A stretch of 64,000 nucleotides of DNA from Brugia malayi (Eukaryota > Nematoda > Chromadorea > Rhabditida > Onchocercidae), in the NCBI RefSeq assembly GCF_000002995.4, contig NW_025062479.1:4866221-4930220 (forward strand), given 5' to 3'. Positions within the stretch are counted from its first letter, which is position 1; every line of letters starts with the position of its first letter. The notes under the pieces are model-generated. The model worked only from the letters and a program-made list of their open reading frames with translations, was not told the DNA's origin and searched no databases. Both the position numbers and the translations under genes were made by a program. Below, in pieces: positions 37,314 to 51,300 of this stretch.

Positions 37314-39964
37314 GAATCCAGTTCATCAAAACTCATCAGTGATTCTTATATCAACGAACAGAATCCTGTAATCTATGACAAACAAGCATAAAAACTTTTT
37401 GTAGAATTACGCTATCACTACGAATGCGTTAAATTATCTACCCGGTTTCCTTGCGCAAGTCTCATAAATTATCCTAAAATGCTGAAACTCATCAGTACAC
37501 CTGAATGGAAGCAGTAGCTTTCCTCGAGAAAAACCACTGAATAAATCCATTACCCAGCAGCAACAACTGAAAAGGACGTTTTCACGACATCCTTTTTCTT
37601 ACTCATAACATACCTCATGGAATTTATCACAGGGTATGTTGTGAGCAAGAGCAAAAATTACTATACAAAACTGTACGAGAAAGAATTTGAAAAATCATTT
37701 TACGCGTACAGGAAATTGAGCAGAAGTAAAATCCGGAACGCAGGAATGGAAAAACCGAATATACAAGCAACTTACGAGCAGATGAATTCACAAACCGATA
37801 AATAAAAATTTTTTAAAAACAAACTTAAAAAATGACATCAATGTATTTCAATTTTCCTAAACTAAATTTTTGTCCGAAAAACAACTCTTGTCAATACAGA
37901 AAGCACAAAGATAAGTGAAAAGTAAGCAGAAGGTAAATTAGAAATAAATAAAGAAGAATTAATTTTCTTGAGTTGGTTTATTACCAATGGAATGTATTGT
38001 ACCTTCCACTCATTACAGTCTAATCAAAAGTTGTAAGATATAACCAAAATCTCTAACTGGTGCCTTCAGAGTAAACGTTCTATTTTTTCATTTTATTCCT
38101 CACTCTGCTAATTGCGAAGTATAACGTCACAGTTCCAGAACTGGATCTGAAGATTAATGGAATAATGAAGAAACAAGGCAACTTATCATACAAAACTAGC
38201 TTATCGGTAGGAAAACATTACATATTCAAAGTAAAACTAAACTGTTACCTGACTCCAGCAAGCAATCACTTATCACAAGGAAGAATTTCTTATCCATTGT
38301 TTAAATATCTTGAATGAATACAAATTAAGAACACACATTTCTTACATTTCTAAAGCACAGACCAAATAAAAAAAAAAAAAAAAAAAAAAAAGAGACGAGG
38401 TGTTTTTAAACTTAACACATGAAACAATTTTGAAACAAAATATTATAAGATGTAAAACGAAAGAGTATCAGTTTTGACAATATATGGTATCCGGTCATTC
38501 CAGTTTCTCTAAAACGCTTCTCCCTAGCAGCTTTTTATATTAAGTCTTAACAATACCCATCATGCCAAAGCAAAACTTTATGGAAAATATGCTCCAGCCT
38601 GCTCGCAACTTTCATACGACCAATTGCGCTTTAAATTACCGTTGAAGTTATTCTCACTAAATGCGATGTGTACTGTTTAATGATATTTTAAAATATAGTA
38701 CTTTATCTTTTACTTATTTCCATAATAAGATTACTGTCTAATAAGTTAGTGGGATTCATGCTCAGTAAACCATAGAAAGCATTCTCCATTCACCTCCTTT
38801 ATTTCTATCCATTCTATTTCCTCAAGCACTTTCTGCAAAGCTCCAAATACTTTTATTTAACCGAAGTCGATCAACATCATTAGATTCGCAATAAAAGATG
38901 TCTCCTAACTTTTGTGTGTGATTAACAAAAATACCATACACAGTAAAAATAACACAATGCTGAAGAATGCGTAATCTAGAAAATTCAAAAATAAGACAAG
39001 ATAATAACGACCACTGAATCAATCCACAACCGCTAATAAAAATTGTTGTTAACATTAAAGGATCAAACTTGATTTTAAATAACAAGACCTAAGAGTAGAA
39101 CAATGAAGATAAACTTCATCGGGAAAGTTGATACCTGGCAGTTTTAACTCACAAAACATATACCGCTTGCATTCAACTTTTCTTACTTATTTGCTTGCTA
39201 TCAGCGATTTTTCATATCAAATTTATTCAAATAAACAAATAAAAATCCAATTTCTGGAAATTTGATAGGTGATCCATGAGAGTCGCAACTTTTTAACCAA
39301 CTATTCGCCATGATAGTTGACATCACCCCTCAAGGCTTTAGTCTTGTCACAAAAACATTACCTACGTAGATCCCACTGTAACTCACCGTACCCGACAACT
39401 GAACTCATCACGTCCAAGACTTCAAAGTAGAACTCTGTGCACCTTACTTCCGAAACAGCAATCCCGGAAATCACCTAAATCAGGGTTTTGTGTTCAGTTC
39501 GTGTGCATAATGAAATTGGTCGGTCCGGTGGTGTGCGTTAGTGATTGAGTCGTGTTTAGTATCTGGGAAATGTGGTAATGAACGATGTCCTATTCTCTCC
39601 TTCTGGTCTTCTCTATACTTCACTTAAACCCTGAGTTGAATAGTTAGAATCAAGCACACTGTCACATCTGTTAATGGAGAAAAATGGACTGTATAAAAAA
39701 GTGGATTGCAGTTTCCTCCAACTTCTTTTTTTCTCCAAAAGTTTGAGCTATCGAGATAACATAGTAGATTCAGTCGTTGACAGTGACACACGTACAACAG
39801 CACAAAACTGGATCACATTTCTTGAGTATAGGTGGTAGTCCTGAGAGTACTATACCGAAGTCCTGGTGTGCTGGCAAAAAAAAGAAAGTTTATGTGAATA
39901 TCTATAGCAAAAAAATAACTGTATAATGGCTGTGTACAGAGTAAACATAGGAACAGTACAGGAG
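37314..39964. other. Intergenic between RAB28 3' end and CTTNBP2NL-like 5' end
   Basis: About 2.65 kb between two minus-strand genes. It should carry the CTTNBP2NL-like promoter at the left end and the RAB28 3' UTR at the right end. It contains an A homopolymer at about 38367-38391. Short open frames here match nothing I recognise. Confidence 0.5.
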
Positions 39965-41579
39965 TTACATCACTGAGCAAACAGTTGTATTGCGAGATTG
40001 ATCAGCTCGCAGTTGTTGCTGTGCTGGTTGTGATTCGTCTTCCGTTCGTGTTGTAACGGAAGCTTTCACAACAATGATATCTCCTTCTGTATCGCTTTGC
40101 TCTAACGGGATTCCGAGGATTTCAGCAGCTGTTTTCCTATAAATTTACGCTTTCTTGATGATTGAACTATTACACAGGTCTTTTTCTTGGTTAAAGAAAC
40201 ATGCGTAATGAATGCTTTAAAGAATTTTCCATATGCTAAATATTTAGTACGCATAATAAAAAAAGAAAATGAAGATCTACTTCGACTAAGGAACAACATC
40301 TGAATTGTAACTTGCTTGATCAAGACCAAGTAAAGTAAAATTCTAAAACTTACCTAAACATAAGCGTAACACTGTCACCAGTTTTTGCCGACACGTAATA
40401 ACTGGACATTCCATACTGTAATGCGAATTTGGTGTGCCTTTCAATGCGAATAACTCGACGATGTTCCAAATCTGTTTTATTACCAACAAGCATTAGTACC
40501 ACTGGCTGAAATATTTTAGAAACTTGAGCCACAAGCTTTTTTAGAGACTTATAAGAAACTGAATTTGAAGTTGATGACGGATAAAGCGAAAAGTTCGAGA
40601 AACTGTTAGAGTGAAATATAGTGTTTGATGCGTATATTTAAGTTGTTAATTGTCTCATAAAGGAATGCGAAGTTAATGGAATATATTTCATTTTATATGA
40701 TTTCCATTTCAGAATCTGTGCAAAAATGATGTTATTTTAAACCGATTTGTGAGTTCGAAGTTAAGGAAGTATGAGCATCTGATTTTCTCAGCTTCTGAGG
40801 AAACAAAAATCAGTATCTATGTAATTTGCATGATGTAAATTTGAGAGCTTTCTTTATATCGCTTACTCTTTCCTGAGTTTTGGTAACTTGCTTGATGATA
40901 TTTATCCAGTCTTCAAGATTTTCAAAACTTGAGCTGTTGGTAACATCGTAAACAACAACAGCGCCATGTGCACCGTTGATGTATTTTTCAAGCATCGGAC
41001 TTGCGATACTCTGTCCTCCAATGTCCCAAATCTACAAACTATGATGGTAGCATAATACCCAAATAAAAAACTGAGTTTTCGAAATAAAGATTTCATATGG
41101 AACAGTTTTATTTATATCATTTTATCGATATTAAAGGTTCAGTAGCAGCTACTTCTATAGATGGAGCTTGGAACTTTATACATTAAATAAAACATGTGAG
41201 ATACAATAAATTAACTTGCCTGCAATAGAACAGAAACATTGCCGGGCAAAGTTAATCGCCTGGTAAAGAAATCCAGGCCAATAGTCTGCAAACATGATTG
41301 CTGGATTCATTACACAGCAAAAAAGAGCTTTCCGAAGTCAACAAATGAAGATCAACTGAACATTACTTATATTACGTAAGTTACAAGACCGTTTCCTCGA
41401 GAATTTACAGACATTTGGCTAATGTTAAGAAACATGGAGAAGTTCAAAACCTGCTGATACTGTCGTCCGAAATTATCCTGAGCAAATCGTACACAGAGTG
41501 ACGTTTTACCACTAGCACCATCACCACATACCACTATTTTGATAATTTTTTGAACCGGAGCTTCTTCATCCCAGTCCAT
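39965..41579 (-). CDS. rab-28: Rab-family small GTPase RAB28
   Basis: Five minus-strand exons, 41451-41579, 41220-41285, 40867-41031, 40354-40505 and 39965-40136, give 227 residues (human RAB28 has 221). The P-loop is [16 protein letters not shown] (human [16 protein letters not shown]). Switch I is [16 protein letters not shown] (human TIGLDFFLRRITLPGN). The G3 box is WDIGGQ, typical of RAB28 rather than the usual Rab WDTAGQ. G4 is NKTD and G5 is SAKTGDSV. The C-terminus is CSVM, a CaaX box, which suggests farnesylation as known for RAB28 instead of geranylgeranylation. RAB28 works at cilia with the BBSome in C. elegans and mammals. The intron after exon 2 begins with GC (TTGCAG|GCAAGT); the alignment across that junction (LLQ|IWDIGGQ) is exact. 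It lies tandem upstream of the CTTNBP2NL-like gene. Confidence 0.97.
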
Positions 41580-44120
41580 CTTGGTTTATGTTTTGCCTTA
41601 CCAGTAGTAATAAATTTTCATTTTTATATCTCCCAGTATTTGATTTAACGGAAGAGAACCCGATATAACAAGAACATAAAATACTTGAACCATGAATTCA
41701 AAAGTTTTTAATGCTAGTGTGCTCAATGAGATTTTAGACCTTTGGGTAATCTATGTCTAATATGCTTAATCGTTCTTGAATGGCGCCACTGCCAAAGCAA
41801 AAAGTAGAATAAGCAGAAACGGACGATATCTCGAATATAAAAAGTTTGAGAGAATTCTATGATCGAAGAGTCTTGCTAGAATCTGAAATTAAAAAATTTA
41901 TAATTAATCGTTTACATGCGCTGCATCCATGGTAACGGAATGTGTAACGCCTGCATGCCCGCTTCCTTGCCAGTTAGAAATTTTCTCACACGGTTCCATG
42001 CTTTTTCTACTCACAATATTATGTCGCATACGGTGCGGCAGCGACTACCTCCAACAAGAAAGAATTCGACATTTACAGAACTTTTTAAATGGCATACGCC
42101 CTGGACATCGGTAGAGTGGTGATTACCTACCCATTTTTGTCCACAACTATTTCGCCATTAATTGACAAATCAAAAAATATGTAGATTACCATGCAAATGT
42201 GGTAAATACCCGAAAGCAGTAGTCTACCTCTACCAAATAGCATTTCCTTTTATAATTATGAGTGACACGAAAAGGCACCTCGTCCATATTCTGTATACGG
42301 TTGTTAAAGATTCTCCCGTTTACATGAATACTTCATACACTTTTTGCTTAGTTTTGTTTATGAATTCTGTATTCGAAATAAGAGACAACTTTAACAGGAA
42401 ACTGTTAGGAGAGCTTGAGGCAAATTTCGATGATTCCAGTTTCTATCCTACCTGGTAGTATTGCATTTCTCCTTATTTGTGTTCTTATCTCCAGGAATGT
42501 ACAGTCTCTCGTAGACCAACTCTCAGCCAAATCTAAAGTAACATTTCCTCAATGAGCATTTGAATACATGCGACCTTTATCCTTATAAATTATCGGTTTT
42601 TGGCAAGTCATCTACATATATCGTTTAAATTTATCTTCCAAACTTATGTCGCCTAAAATAATTTGCCGCATGCTGGCAAGAGATACAATTCTCAACTTAT
42701 GTAAACATCTGAAGTGTACGGAATATATCTCAAGACTGCTTCGAATCGATTTTCTTTTAATGTATAGGGGCGTGAAAATGTGCCAATAAGCAGTATTTTT
42801 CAAAAAAAGTGGCAAATAACGAAAACATTAGTTTCAATTAACTATACAGAACATGAAAACCAAGTTAGATACAAGGAAAAACGGTGAAGATCAGAGAGCA
42901 CAATCACAATAAAAAAGACCCGATAGTAAACTGTAGAATTCAACAGAACTCGTCTTCAATGGTTCGTTTACATGGCATTTTATACATACAGCGCCAACTC
43001 AGGTTTCTTCTATCACAATGAGCATCTTCTGGAAGATCTGCTTTCATGTTTCCACCTTGATTAACCCCTAAATTTGCAAGGTATGAAAATATCCAGATCA
43101 AAGCAATTTTTGGTCTTGTTCCTTAATATTTAAGCATTTCGTTTTCAGCAGACTCTCCCGCCCCAATTTTTCCAGCAGTTCTCAACAGGGCAGTCGGCGA
43201 AAAAAAAAATGCAATTCATCCAAAGTTCATAGTGACTTGAAACTCTATTTAAGAAATTCCAGAAATGCGCAAGAAAGGATTTTGCAGAGCAATGATATGC
43301 TCTCAGTGACCCTTTGACAAACCACAAATATCTCACAACATTCCAGAAATAGCTGGAGTCAAATTTCATTCCTTTTCGTAGACAAAATGGCGTGTTGATA
43401 ATTTCAGCGAAGGAAAAACTAATTACTCACCAATTGCAAGCGCATTGCAGAATGATTCCCGCACAAGAATTAGTATGATAAGATCAACAAGATAGTACAA
43501 AACATTAGCCTCAAAAGCTGAACAAAATTTGCTTGTTAATCAAATCTACAATTTAAGCCAAAACTTGAGCATTAGTGATTGGAATAGAAATAATAAATAA
43601 TGCTATTAAACAACTTAAGCTAGGAAGTTACACATCTAGTCATTTCTTGTGTGCCAGAAACGAAAGAAAAATCTGTACCACATAAAAGAGGATATGAAAA
43701 ATCTTAATAATATGTCAGCAACTGAATTCATAAATTCAAAGTAACTGATAGAAAATAAAGAAATTGCTGCTGTGAGAAAAAATATACTATTTAATGCCAT
43801 GTTTGAAATTAATTATGAAATCAGACAGGAAATGAAAAAAACAAGCAGGTGGAGAAAAAATGAGGTAGGATACAGAACGAATCGAATCAAATTTCACTAA
43901 ATGAAAAGTTGTATAGAAACGTTTCAAAAAAAAAAAAAAGAAAATATATATATATATATCGCTGCTTTTAAGCTGAAACCGTAAATATGACAGATTTTCC
44001 TTGAAATTATTACTGCTGAATATAAAAAATTTAACACGAGAAAGGTGCAGAGAGAAAGCATTCGTAGAATTCATACAATTTAAACTGGAATTTCTAGAAG
44101 GCACATTTCTGGATACCACA
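41580..44120. other. Intergenic between FOXP 3' end and RAB28 5' end
   Basis: About 2.5 kb. The left end should be the RAB28 promoter and the right end the FOXP 3' UTR. A segment around 41916-42122 is less AT-rich and open in two plus-strand frames, but no splice structure or family match supports a gene. An A-run followed by an (AT)n stretch lies at about 43926-43959. Confidence 0.45.
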
Positions 44121-47100
44121 CTATGATTCTTCGCCAACCTCAAGCTTCGGGCTCGATTTTTCTTCTTTGATGAACATTTGCAGTGAGCTTGGAGTAACAT
44201 TCTCGGCAGCTAATACTTCTTGCTTGATATCACAAAGAAGCACTGCTTCCGGATGCTCGCTGGCTGCAATCATCATACTTGCTGCAGATGCTGCAGCTGC
44301 TGTGGAAAGTAAACTTAACGGGTTATCAGGTTTCGGTGTTGACGGCGTACTTCGTGACGTATGCGCACGTTGAGGCCGTCGTCGGTAGAATTCTGAATCA
44401 TCCACTGTCCATACGGCACCTTTCACATTCTGCTCAACCCGTGCAAAACATTTATGTAACGATAAGTTATGTCTCACTGCATTCTGCAAAATTTTTAATA
44501 TTCACGGCAACTTTCAGTTCCACTGTTTTTAACAGTTATAAAGCAAATTTTTACTGTACATATTTTTGTTTTTTTCATGTTGAAAGTTAAAATGTAGACA
44601 ATCGTATTTCTTACAAAAATTTGCATGAGTAACAAACCACGTAACTATTAGTGAAACAATTTATAATTACCTAGATATGGTGTGAGTAAAGAACAACGGC
44701 TTCAGTCGCATCTACTAACACATTATTTTACAACTATAAGATATGAAGCTTCAAATTTCTTAAATTAGGATTCCACGACAAATAGTAAAAATGAACCATT
44801 ACAATATCACCTTCCAAGTTGCAGCGTTCCTTCGGAAGTATGCAAATGTTTCCGTGAACCACTGATAAATTTCGTTAAGTGTTAATTGGCAATCTTTGGA
44901 CTCCATAATAGCCTCGCGTATAAGAGATGCATATGTATATGGTGGACGAACATCATGTGTTCGATAAAATTCGCGGTTTCGTGCAATATCGGTTGAAATA
45001 TGTAAAACAACTTTGTCGTTGATTTTCCGCCGTGGTGTTGGAGTCGCACGATGATGACACTGTTGGGACTGTTGTTGCTGTTGTTGCCGTTGCTCTTCCT
45101 CTTGTTGCTGTTGTTGTGAACCTTCAACGTTTGACACACTTGGTAATGACAACGCCGTGATTGTTTGCTGCTGAAAAAAACAATCTTAGCAAACTTCTTA
45201 CTCGATTTCAAAATTCGATGTGCACCTTTTATCTAATATTAAGAATACTCAATTAATTCCAAATTCATTTGCAAGGAAAAATGAATATTATTTTCCGCCA
45301 AACCTGGAGTAATTCGATTAAATAAAATTCAGTCGGATAACAAAAGTCACCAACTTTAATCAAACATCCAATAAACATGAATTCGGAGCTTCCTGTCAAT
45401 ATGTTCTTTCCGATTAATATTACGGAAAGGCAACAAATTCTGCACTTATTTACCTGCTAATTAATTCACAGATTTTTACTTTTCTGCTGTTGGTGTGAAG
45501 TTAACGAGATGTAAAGTAGTTTTTGAGTATTTCTGAGTTTAGTGCACTTATCAGATTAACTGATCTTCTACAAATTAATGTGAACTTGAGGAATGTAATT
45601 AATACATATTACTTAACCCAACAGCAACAGAACCCAATAATTTCAAATCACTGAATTAACAGTACCACCAGCAACAGGATTCGATTCTCTGTATCCAAGG
45701 AAGGACAAGTTTTTGTAAAGTTCAGAAAGCTGAAAGAAATATGTCGATGTGGAAGACCAACCTGATCGGGCAGAGATTCAGTTTTTGTCTCTGCAAGTGT
45801 TGGTGATGGGATGGATGTTGAATCTTGTGACTGCTGCAACGTGCCTAATGTTGGTGTTGTGGTATCAGGTGATTGTTTCATGTGTAAGTGTTGCATCATA
45901 GCCTGCAAGCGAGTACGCTCCCTGTTGAGCCTATGTTCTAGGTTATCCACTACCTCGATTTGAGCTCGACACTGCTGAGCGGATCGTTCGTCGAGCGTAT
46001 GCACCGTTGCCAAATGATGCAAAAATGTGGCGAAATTTTCACATGGCTGGTCACATTGTGGCCAAATGCAGAGATTATGCTGAAAGTAAAAAAAAAAAAT
46101 TCGACCAGATGTTGCAAAGGAACCGCCAGCACACCAAGCAATTTTTACACTTATTAACGGTCCCGTACAGCTCACAACTATGTATCCCTTCCTTGTTACA
46201 CCATTTTCTTAGCATGCTCTCGAAAATTTATCTTATCCTGCTTCTGCATTACCTACAAAACATTGAAGTCCATTCTCGCGGTTGCCCCTTTTGTAGAGAT
46301 TATAGTAGTATAAAGCTGATCTCAAGTAAACAGAAGATACACGCTTATTTAAAAAAAATTCGTCATGAATGTTTGTGATAATCTACTGCACCAACTGAAG
46401 AACGAAATCATCCTAAAATTAGTTGTCACTCATTTCCCAGAACTGAAAAGAGAGTTAATGAATGAAAACATTCAAATATTTCATGCCGAAAAATTTCCAG
46501 CTTCTGTTACATGTCATTTAAATATCATATTCTATAACATCAATTTATTAAACTCTATTCACAGTGATTCGTAGTGGTTTGGAAGAAAGTTCGTAAGGTA
46601 AGAGAATGAAAGTCATTCCAGAAACTGAATGGCTAGTTCATGAGTAAAAGTAAATGGATATGCAAGGGTAACTGAGAAGACGCTGGATATTGAATGAGAT
46701 GAAAAGAGAAGCACATGCAGCGGCAAACATTTGAAAAAAAAACACAAATACACATACATACATACACACATAGTTTTTGCAATAATCTTGGGAACAAACT
46801 TTTTTTTCTTAAGATAAACTCGTCGATCAATCTTCTCCTCGCCTTTTTGTGTATCCCTTTCTTTCATTTGCGATGCTGATATTCAGAATGAATCCTTGTT
46901 CTTGCAATAAATGTAAAGTGGCGATTTTGTTTGATTTTCATTTTTCCAGATTTTCTTTCGATCTAATCCAGATAAGCAGTCCATGAAATGGCTCCAAAAT
47001 TTTGATAGACAAATACAGCAGCACTTCTGCTTTCAGAGACTTTCCCGAAATTTTGAAAATGTGATTATTGTAACACAGTGTGAATTACTCATCAAAACTT

Positions 47101-50100
47101 CCGAGAAAGCACTTGACATATATGATTGCGCGCAGATATCCAGGGAAGTTCGAGTGGAATTCTGAACTATTCACTAAACAAGAAAGCCCTGCTTTCTGAT
47201 CATTTAAGGATTTTAGCTAATTTCCTGCTTAATATGGGCATAACTTAACAAATATTATGTGCGAGCAATGGAATTAATCGCTTTCACTTGAGCATGGAAG
47301 TGAACACTCCAACTACCTATAAACAAATTGAAAAATGAAACTTTATTGAAACTCCAAATACCATATTTTGGTAGTGATTTACTTCTCTATGCTCTTTTTG
47401 TCATTACTCTAGCAATGTAGTTTATTAGATGAATTGCATAGTCGCAGAGAATCTAATGTTTATAAAATTGTTCTTTTTCGTAATTTTTACTACACTCCAA
47501 ATAAGCAATACAATAGGAGTTAGAAAATGACTTCGTTTTATTTTACATCTCTATTTGTTTATTAATTTTACGTAAAAGAAAAAAAAGGAAGAACGAAAAC
47601 AAATTTTTCATGGTATAATGTAGCGTAGAATTCATCCAATACTCTTCCACTCTTTTTCATCCGTTTCGAATGCTTCACACCGTTATTCATTTCAATCATC
47701 GCAAAACTATACACCTCCTACCAATTTATTGAATAAGTTATATTGCAGTACCCATCTTAAACCTGCATTTTGTTTTTCTAAAAGTGTTTGTTGTTTTGCA
47801 ATTTTTCTCTTGCTCTTCTAATAAAACAAATAATATCAACTACAATAATTCCTTCTTCTATTTGCTTAATATTCCCTCTAATACTTACATCATTATAATT
47901 ATTATACTATCAAGATATGATCATCATTACCATACTATACAACCTCAATATGACCACTAAAATACCATGTTTATTCCCATTATTTTTATTAATACTATTA
48001 ATATTATTCATACCAACATTTCCATCACTGTATTATCCTCAGTAAAAATTGATATCATTCACATCATCACCATTAGCATGTAATACCACAGTGCCGAATA
48101 ATGCTAAACTTAAAAGAAAAGGATCCAGTGATAGGTTATTATGGTAACTCCCACTAGCGAAAATGTTGGAAAGATCAAGTTTGTATCTCAAATCGTCAAC
48201 ACATTTCAAAACTGTTAAGAAGATAAATTCCAGCCAAGTGAGGAACAAATGTTTACGACCTTTAGAATAAACCGACGAGGAGGATCGGTTAGAAGAGAAG
48301 TGTAGAAGAACGTAGAAAGAAAGGAGGCGGACTATAGATGCGTGTAAAATGTGTACATATATTTATTTCACAACCGAATGTGCCTGCTTACTTCATTTAC
48401 GCTACTTCCCCTCTTCGTATATTGTTATTGTTTACTAATCAAGTAAAGACAATCCATATGCGTCTATATGATAAACAATAACCGTTCGATCTCTTCTACT
48501 GTCATAATTTAACCTCTCCTCCATCTTTAAAATATGCAAGAATTGTTGTCACTCATCTATTTGTCTCAAAATATGTATAAATGTTGAACAATCACAATGC
48601 TTCCCGATATTTCCGTTCACTTCACATCTGATAGAAACCATGTGATTTCCACCAATCACAATTTCATATCTAATTATTACGTATTAAGAGTACCAAAATA
48701 ATATACAAAAGGGACGAATCTTTAAGGACAGAAACCGATCACATATGGTTATGATTTTAGTACATCAGTTCCTTCCTTGGATTGTGTGTTATGTACTTAT
48801 TTACTGGCATTATAAAAATATGGATGAATAAATACGAATTAATGTTATATAAAAAAAGCTAAGAAACTGTCTATCAGGTGATACTGCAATTAAATTTGAA
48901 AAAGTGATGCAAGAAGAATGTGACTAATGCATTTAGTGCATTTAAAGGAAGAGGAAATATAATATCTGAAGATTACGGTAATAATTCCTTGTTAATTGCT
49001 TATTTAGGACTTCTTTAAACTTACTTATACCGATAGACTGGAATTAGGAGGTCAAAATGTAAAACAGCATGAATATATATGGAATAAGTAAATACAAAAG
49101 TGCTACATGTTCTGGAACGATTTTGACATCGTTTAACATTGAGAAAAAAAAGAAAAAACATCGAAAGTGAACCTAATTTCCTCGAAAATTTTAATTTCAT
49201 CCCTTTAAATTTGAGTTTCTCAATGTTAAATCACGTGTTCTCTCCCTGAAGCAATTTTAAGTGACCATATACCCCACAAAAGTATTTGGCAACTGGAACA
49301 TGAGATCTTAATAAATTCATGACGAGATGAGGATGATAGCAGCACTTTAATTATGTATTTAAGTGTAAGAAAAACCCGAGAACGATCAATCCTACAACAA
49401 ATTCCTACCTCCCAGAGATAAATAATGAGCAAAAGTCAGAGATCAGCGACAAAATTTGATGCATATATTTACCAGCTGTATACGCTTGTTTGTTATGACC
49501 ATCTATTAGAAGGAAAGCAAGAAAGAGGATGAGTAGATCAGGAGCTAGGAGAGCACAAGAAATGTTTGGGACGATAATGCAACTATCTCGTTGGTGATAC
49601 TGAGTCATGAAGAACAAGATTATTTATTACTACAGGTATAAGGTGCTTCCTGAAAGTCGAAAACTTTTCAAAAATTAAAATACCAACTAACCTGGTACAG
49701 TGGGTGCATTAAAGCTTGGCTGGTACCCGGCAAAGCTGTTAAGTCCAGTGGTGGTAATAAAGCTGGCAGTCCAAGCATCATATTTTGCCAAATCCGTTGA
49801 AGTTCTGTTTGAGGTCGCAGCTGCTGAGCCAAGCGTTCGTGTAATGCCAGCAAAAACATTTGCTCAGCCTTGGTAAAAAAACCATACTTACGGAGAAGCA
49901 CTACCCATTTTCTTCCTACATTTTTTCCTTATGGCATATCCGCATATCATTTTAACTTAGAAAATTACCATATTTTGGAAAAGTGCATATAGGAAAATGA
50001 CTCTCCATACGATCATATTCGGCGGTAAGATCCTACTTTTAAAAATGTGACAATCCATAATGCCCAAAGAAATGAAAATAGTATAGCGTTATGCTAGGAG

Positions 50101-50216
50101 TAAAATACGTAAAGTACCCGGCCAACCTGTGTTTGTTCATTGTGTTGCATCGCGTTTAACTCGTAAGTTAGGACGTCTTGACTTGGATTATTGTTGGTTG
50201 AAATATTTGGTGACCC
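44121..50216 (-). CDS. FOXP: FOXP-family forkhead transcription factor (5' end unresolved)
   Basis: Five minus-strand exons join in phase 0: 50127-50216, 49692-49868, 45762-46079, 44811-45170 and 44121-44483 (435 residues seen). The order is that of FOXP proteins. [10 protein letters not shown] recalls the FOXP TELQQLWKEV segment. [21 protein letters not shown] continues into the FOXP C2H2 finger (human HPLYGHGVCKWPGCE). A leucine zipper follows ([20 protein letters not shown]). After a poly-Gln linker comes the forkhead domain: [37 protein letters not shown] and [20 protein letters not shown], ending [16 protein letters not shown] Ser/Ala-rich acidic tail ends at the stop at 44121-44123. The zipper predicts dimeric DNA binding. 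C. elegans fkh-7 is the likely ortholog. The initiator exon is missing from this model; see the candidate at 62511-62558. Confidence 0.93.
45063..45121 (-). repeat. Glutamine-coding repeat inside the FOXP forkhead exon
   Basis: On the minus strand this CAA/CAG-rich stretch codes a run of Gln and Glu between the zipper and the forkhead domain. Poly-Gln is typical of FOXP proteins, though in vertebrates it lies mainly before the zinc finger. Such tracts vary in length between isolates. Confidence 0.7.
46080..49691. other. Large FOXP intron (3.6 kb)
   Basis: This segment lies between the exon ending HPLYQ and the zinc-finger exon. It is AT-rich with short simple-sequence patches: A-rich/ACATAC-type repeats near 46735-46770 and ATT/ATC runs at about 47885-48010. 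No exon was recognised on either strand. An intron of this size may hold regulatory elements. Confidence 0.5.
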
Positions 50217-50756
50217 CTGGAAAGAGATCGAGTTGTTTAGATTAAATTTAGTTGATTCGTCATGCAATCATAAACAGATTCGTCCATCCTCGTTTCTAAA
50301 AGGAGATACTCTTCCCTTTTCTCTTGTTTCCCCCGTGTTAGACTCATTAAAGCAACTCTGCCATGAGATACTGTGAAAGTTACAGCATTTCCAACACCTC
50401 TGAAATTTAAATTTTCAAAAATTGAACTCCAACTTTCACGCAGTTTCTCGTCCTAGCATGCAATCGGTGACTATGCAGTGACTTAATTTTAGAATCCGGT
50501 AAAGATACTAAAAAGAAAATCTTCATAAAGACAAAAAGGCACTTCCGGTGTCAGTGTAAAGTAATGTAATGCTTATATGAGAACTCGTCAAAAACTACCA
50601 ATAGTTCTCATTATGGAAAAAGGTCTGGCTGAGGGGCCGCCTTTTCTTTTTTATTGCTAAGTAAAAAACGAACCGATTGTTCCATGGAGAGCGGGCGGGC
50701 AGAGATACGGGGATCGGAGGGGGCAGCTGCGCTTTGCACAAACTCACTTGGCGAAT

Positions 50757-50799
50757 GCAGCAGCAGCAGCAACAACAGCAGCAGCAGCACAAGCAGCAG
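50757..50799 (+). repeat. CAG/CAA trinucleotide repeat
   Basis: A run of CAG units with CAA interruptions. Read on the plus strand it would code poly-Gln (open at 50677-50883); on the minus strand poly-Leu/Cys. Neither frame has splice or homology support. It lies upstream of the first recognised FOXP exon. Confidence 0.8.
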
Positions 50800-51039
50800 T
50801 GCAATAGGCTCACAAGCCTTGTTTACTCCCTGTTTACCCTTCAACCTCCTCCTCCCCCCCGTCGTCCAAATGTAAACAGATGAGTGTTCATGCTACACTG
50901 CCATACGTCAGACAATCCTCCGTAGTGCTGGAGAAGGGACAAGGGGATGCCACTCCCTGCATGTTCGTTTCTCCCTTAACTCCCCCGACCCCAGCAGTAA
51001 AATAAGCAGTAGGGGGCACCACCATAAGTAATATAGCAT

Positions 51040-51300
51040 TCTGTGTCCGTATGTGCATGTATGTGCAAGTATGTGCAGATGTGTGTGCATCTTTATCGTG
51101 TACCCATTAACATGTCGGTAAGAAACGTGCATGCGTGTTCCCTGCGTGTATTTTTCCAAATGCGTGTATTCATCAGTTCTCATTTTGCCGCGCTGCTATT
51201 ACCTATTCCAACTCCAGTTTGTCAACAGCCCGTTCATCAGCCGCCCACACACACACATAAACACATACACACACAGATACATCAAATACGTGTGTACACA
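51040..51300. repeat. TG- and CA-rich simple repeats
   Basis: Two blocks: TATGTGCA-like units at about 51049-51095 and (CA)n with TAAACA interruptions at about 51244-51286. They are partial reverse complements of each other, about 150 bases apart, and could pair in RNA. They lie in the presumed FOXP upstream or intronic region. Confidence 0.75.

Noticed and set aside
42162..42458. 98-codon plus-strand frame upstream of RAB28
   Set aside because: No family resemblance, no convincing splice sites, and composition like the surrounding intergenic DNA.
50654..50883. Plus-strand poly-Gln frames over the CAG repeat
   Set aside because: They arise from simple sequence, show no splice sites or family match, and lie opposite the FOXP direction.
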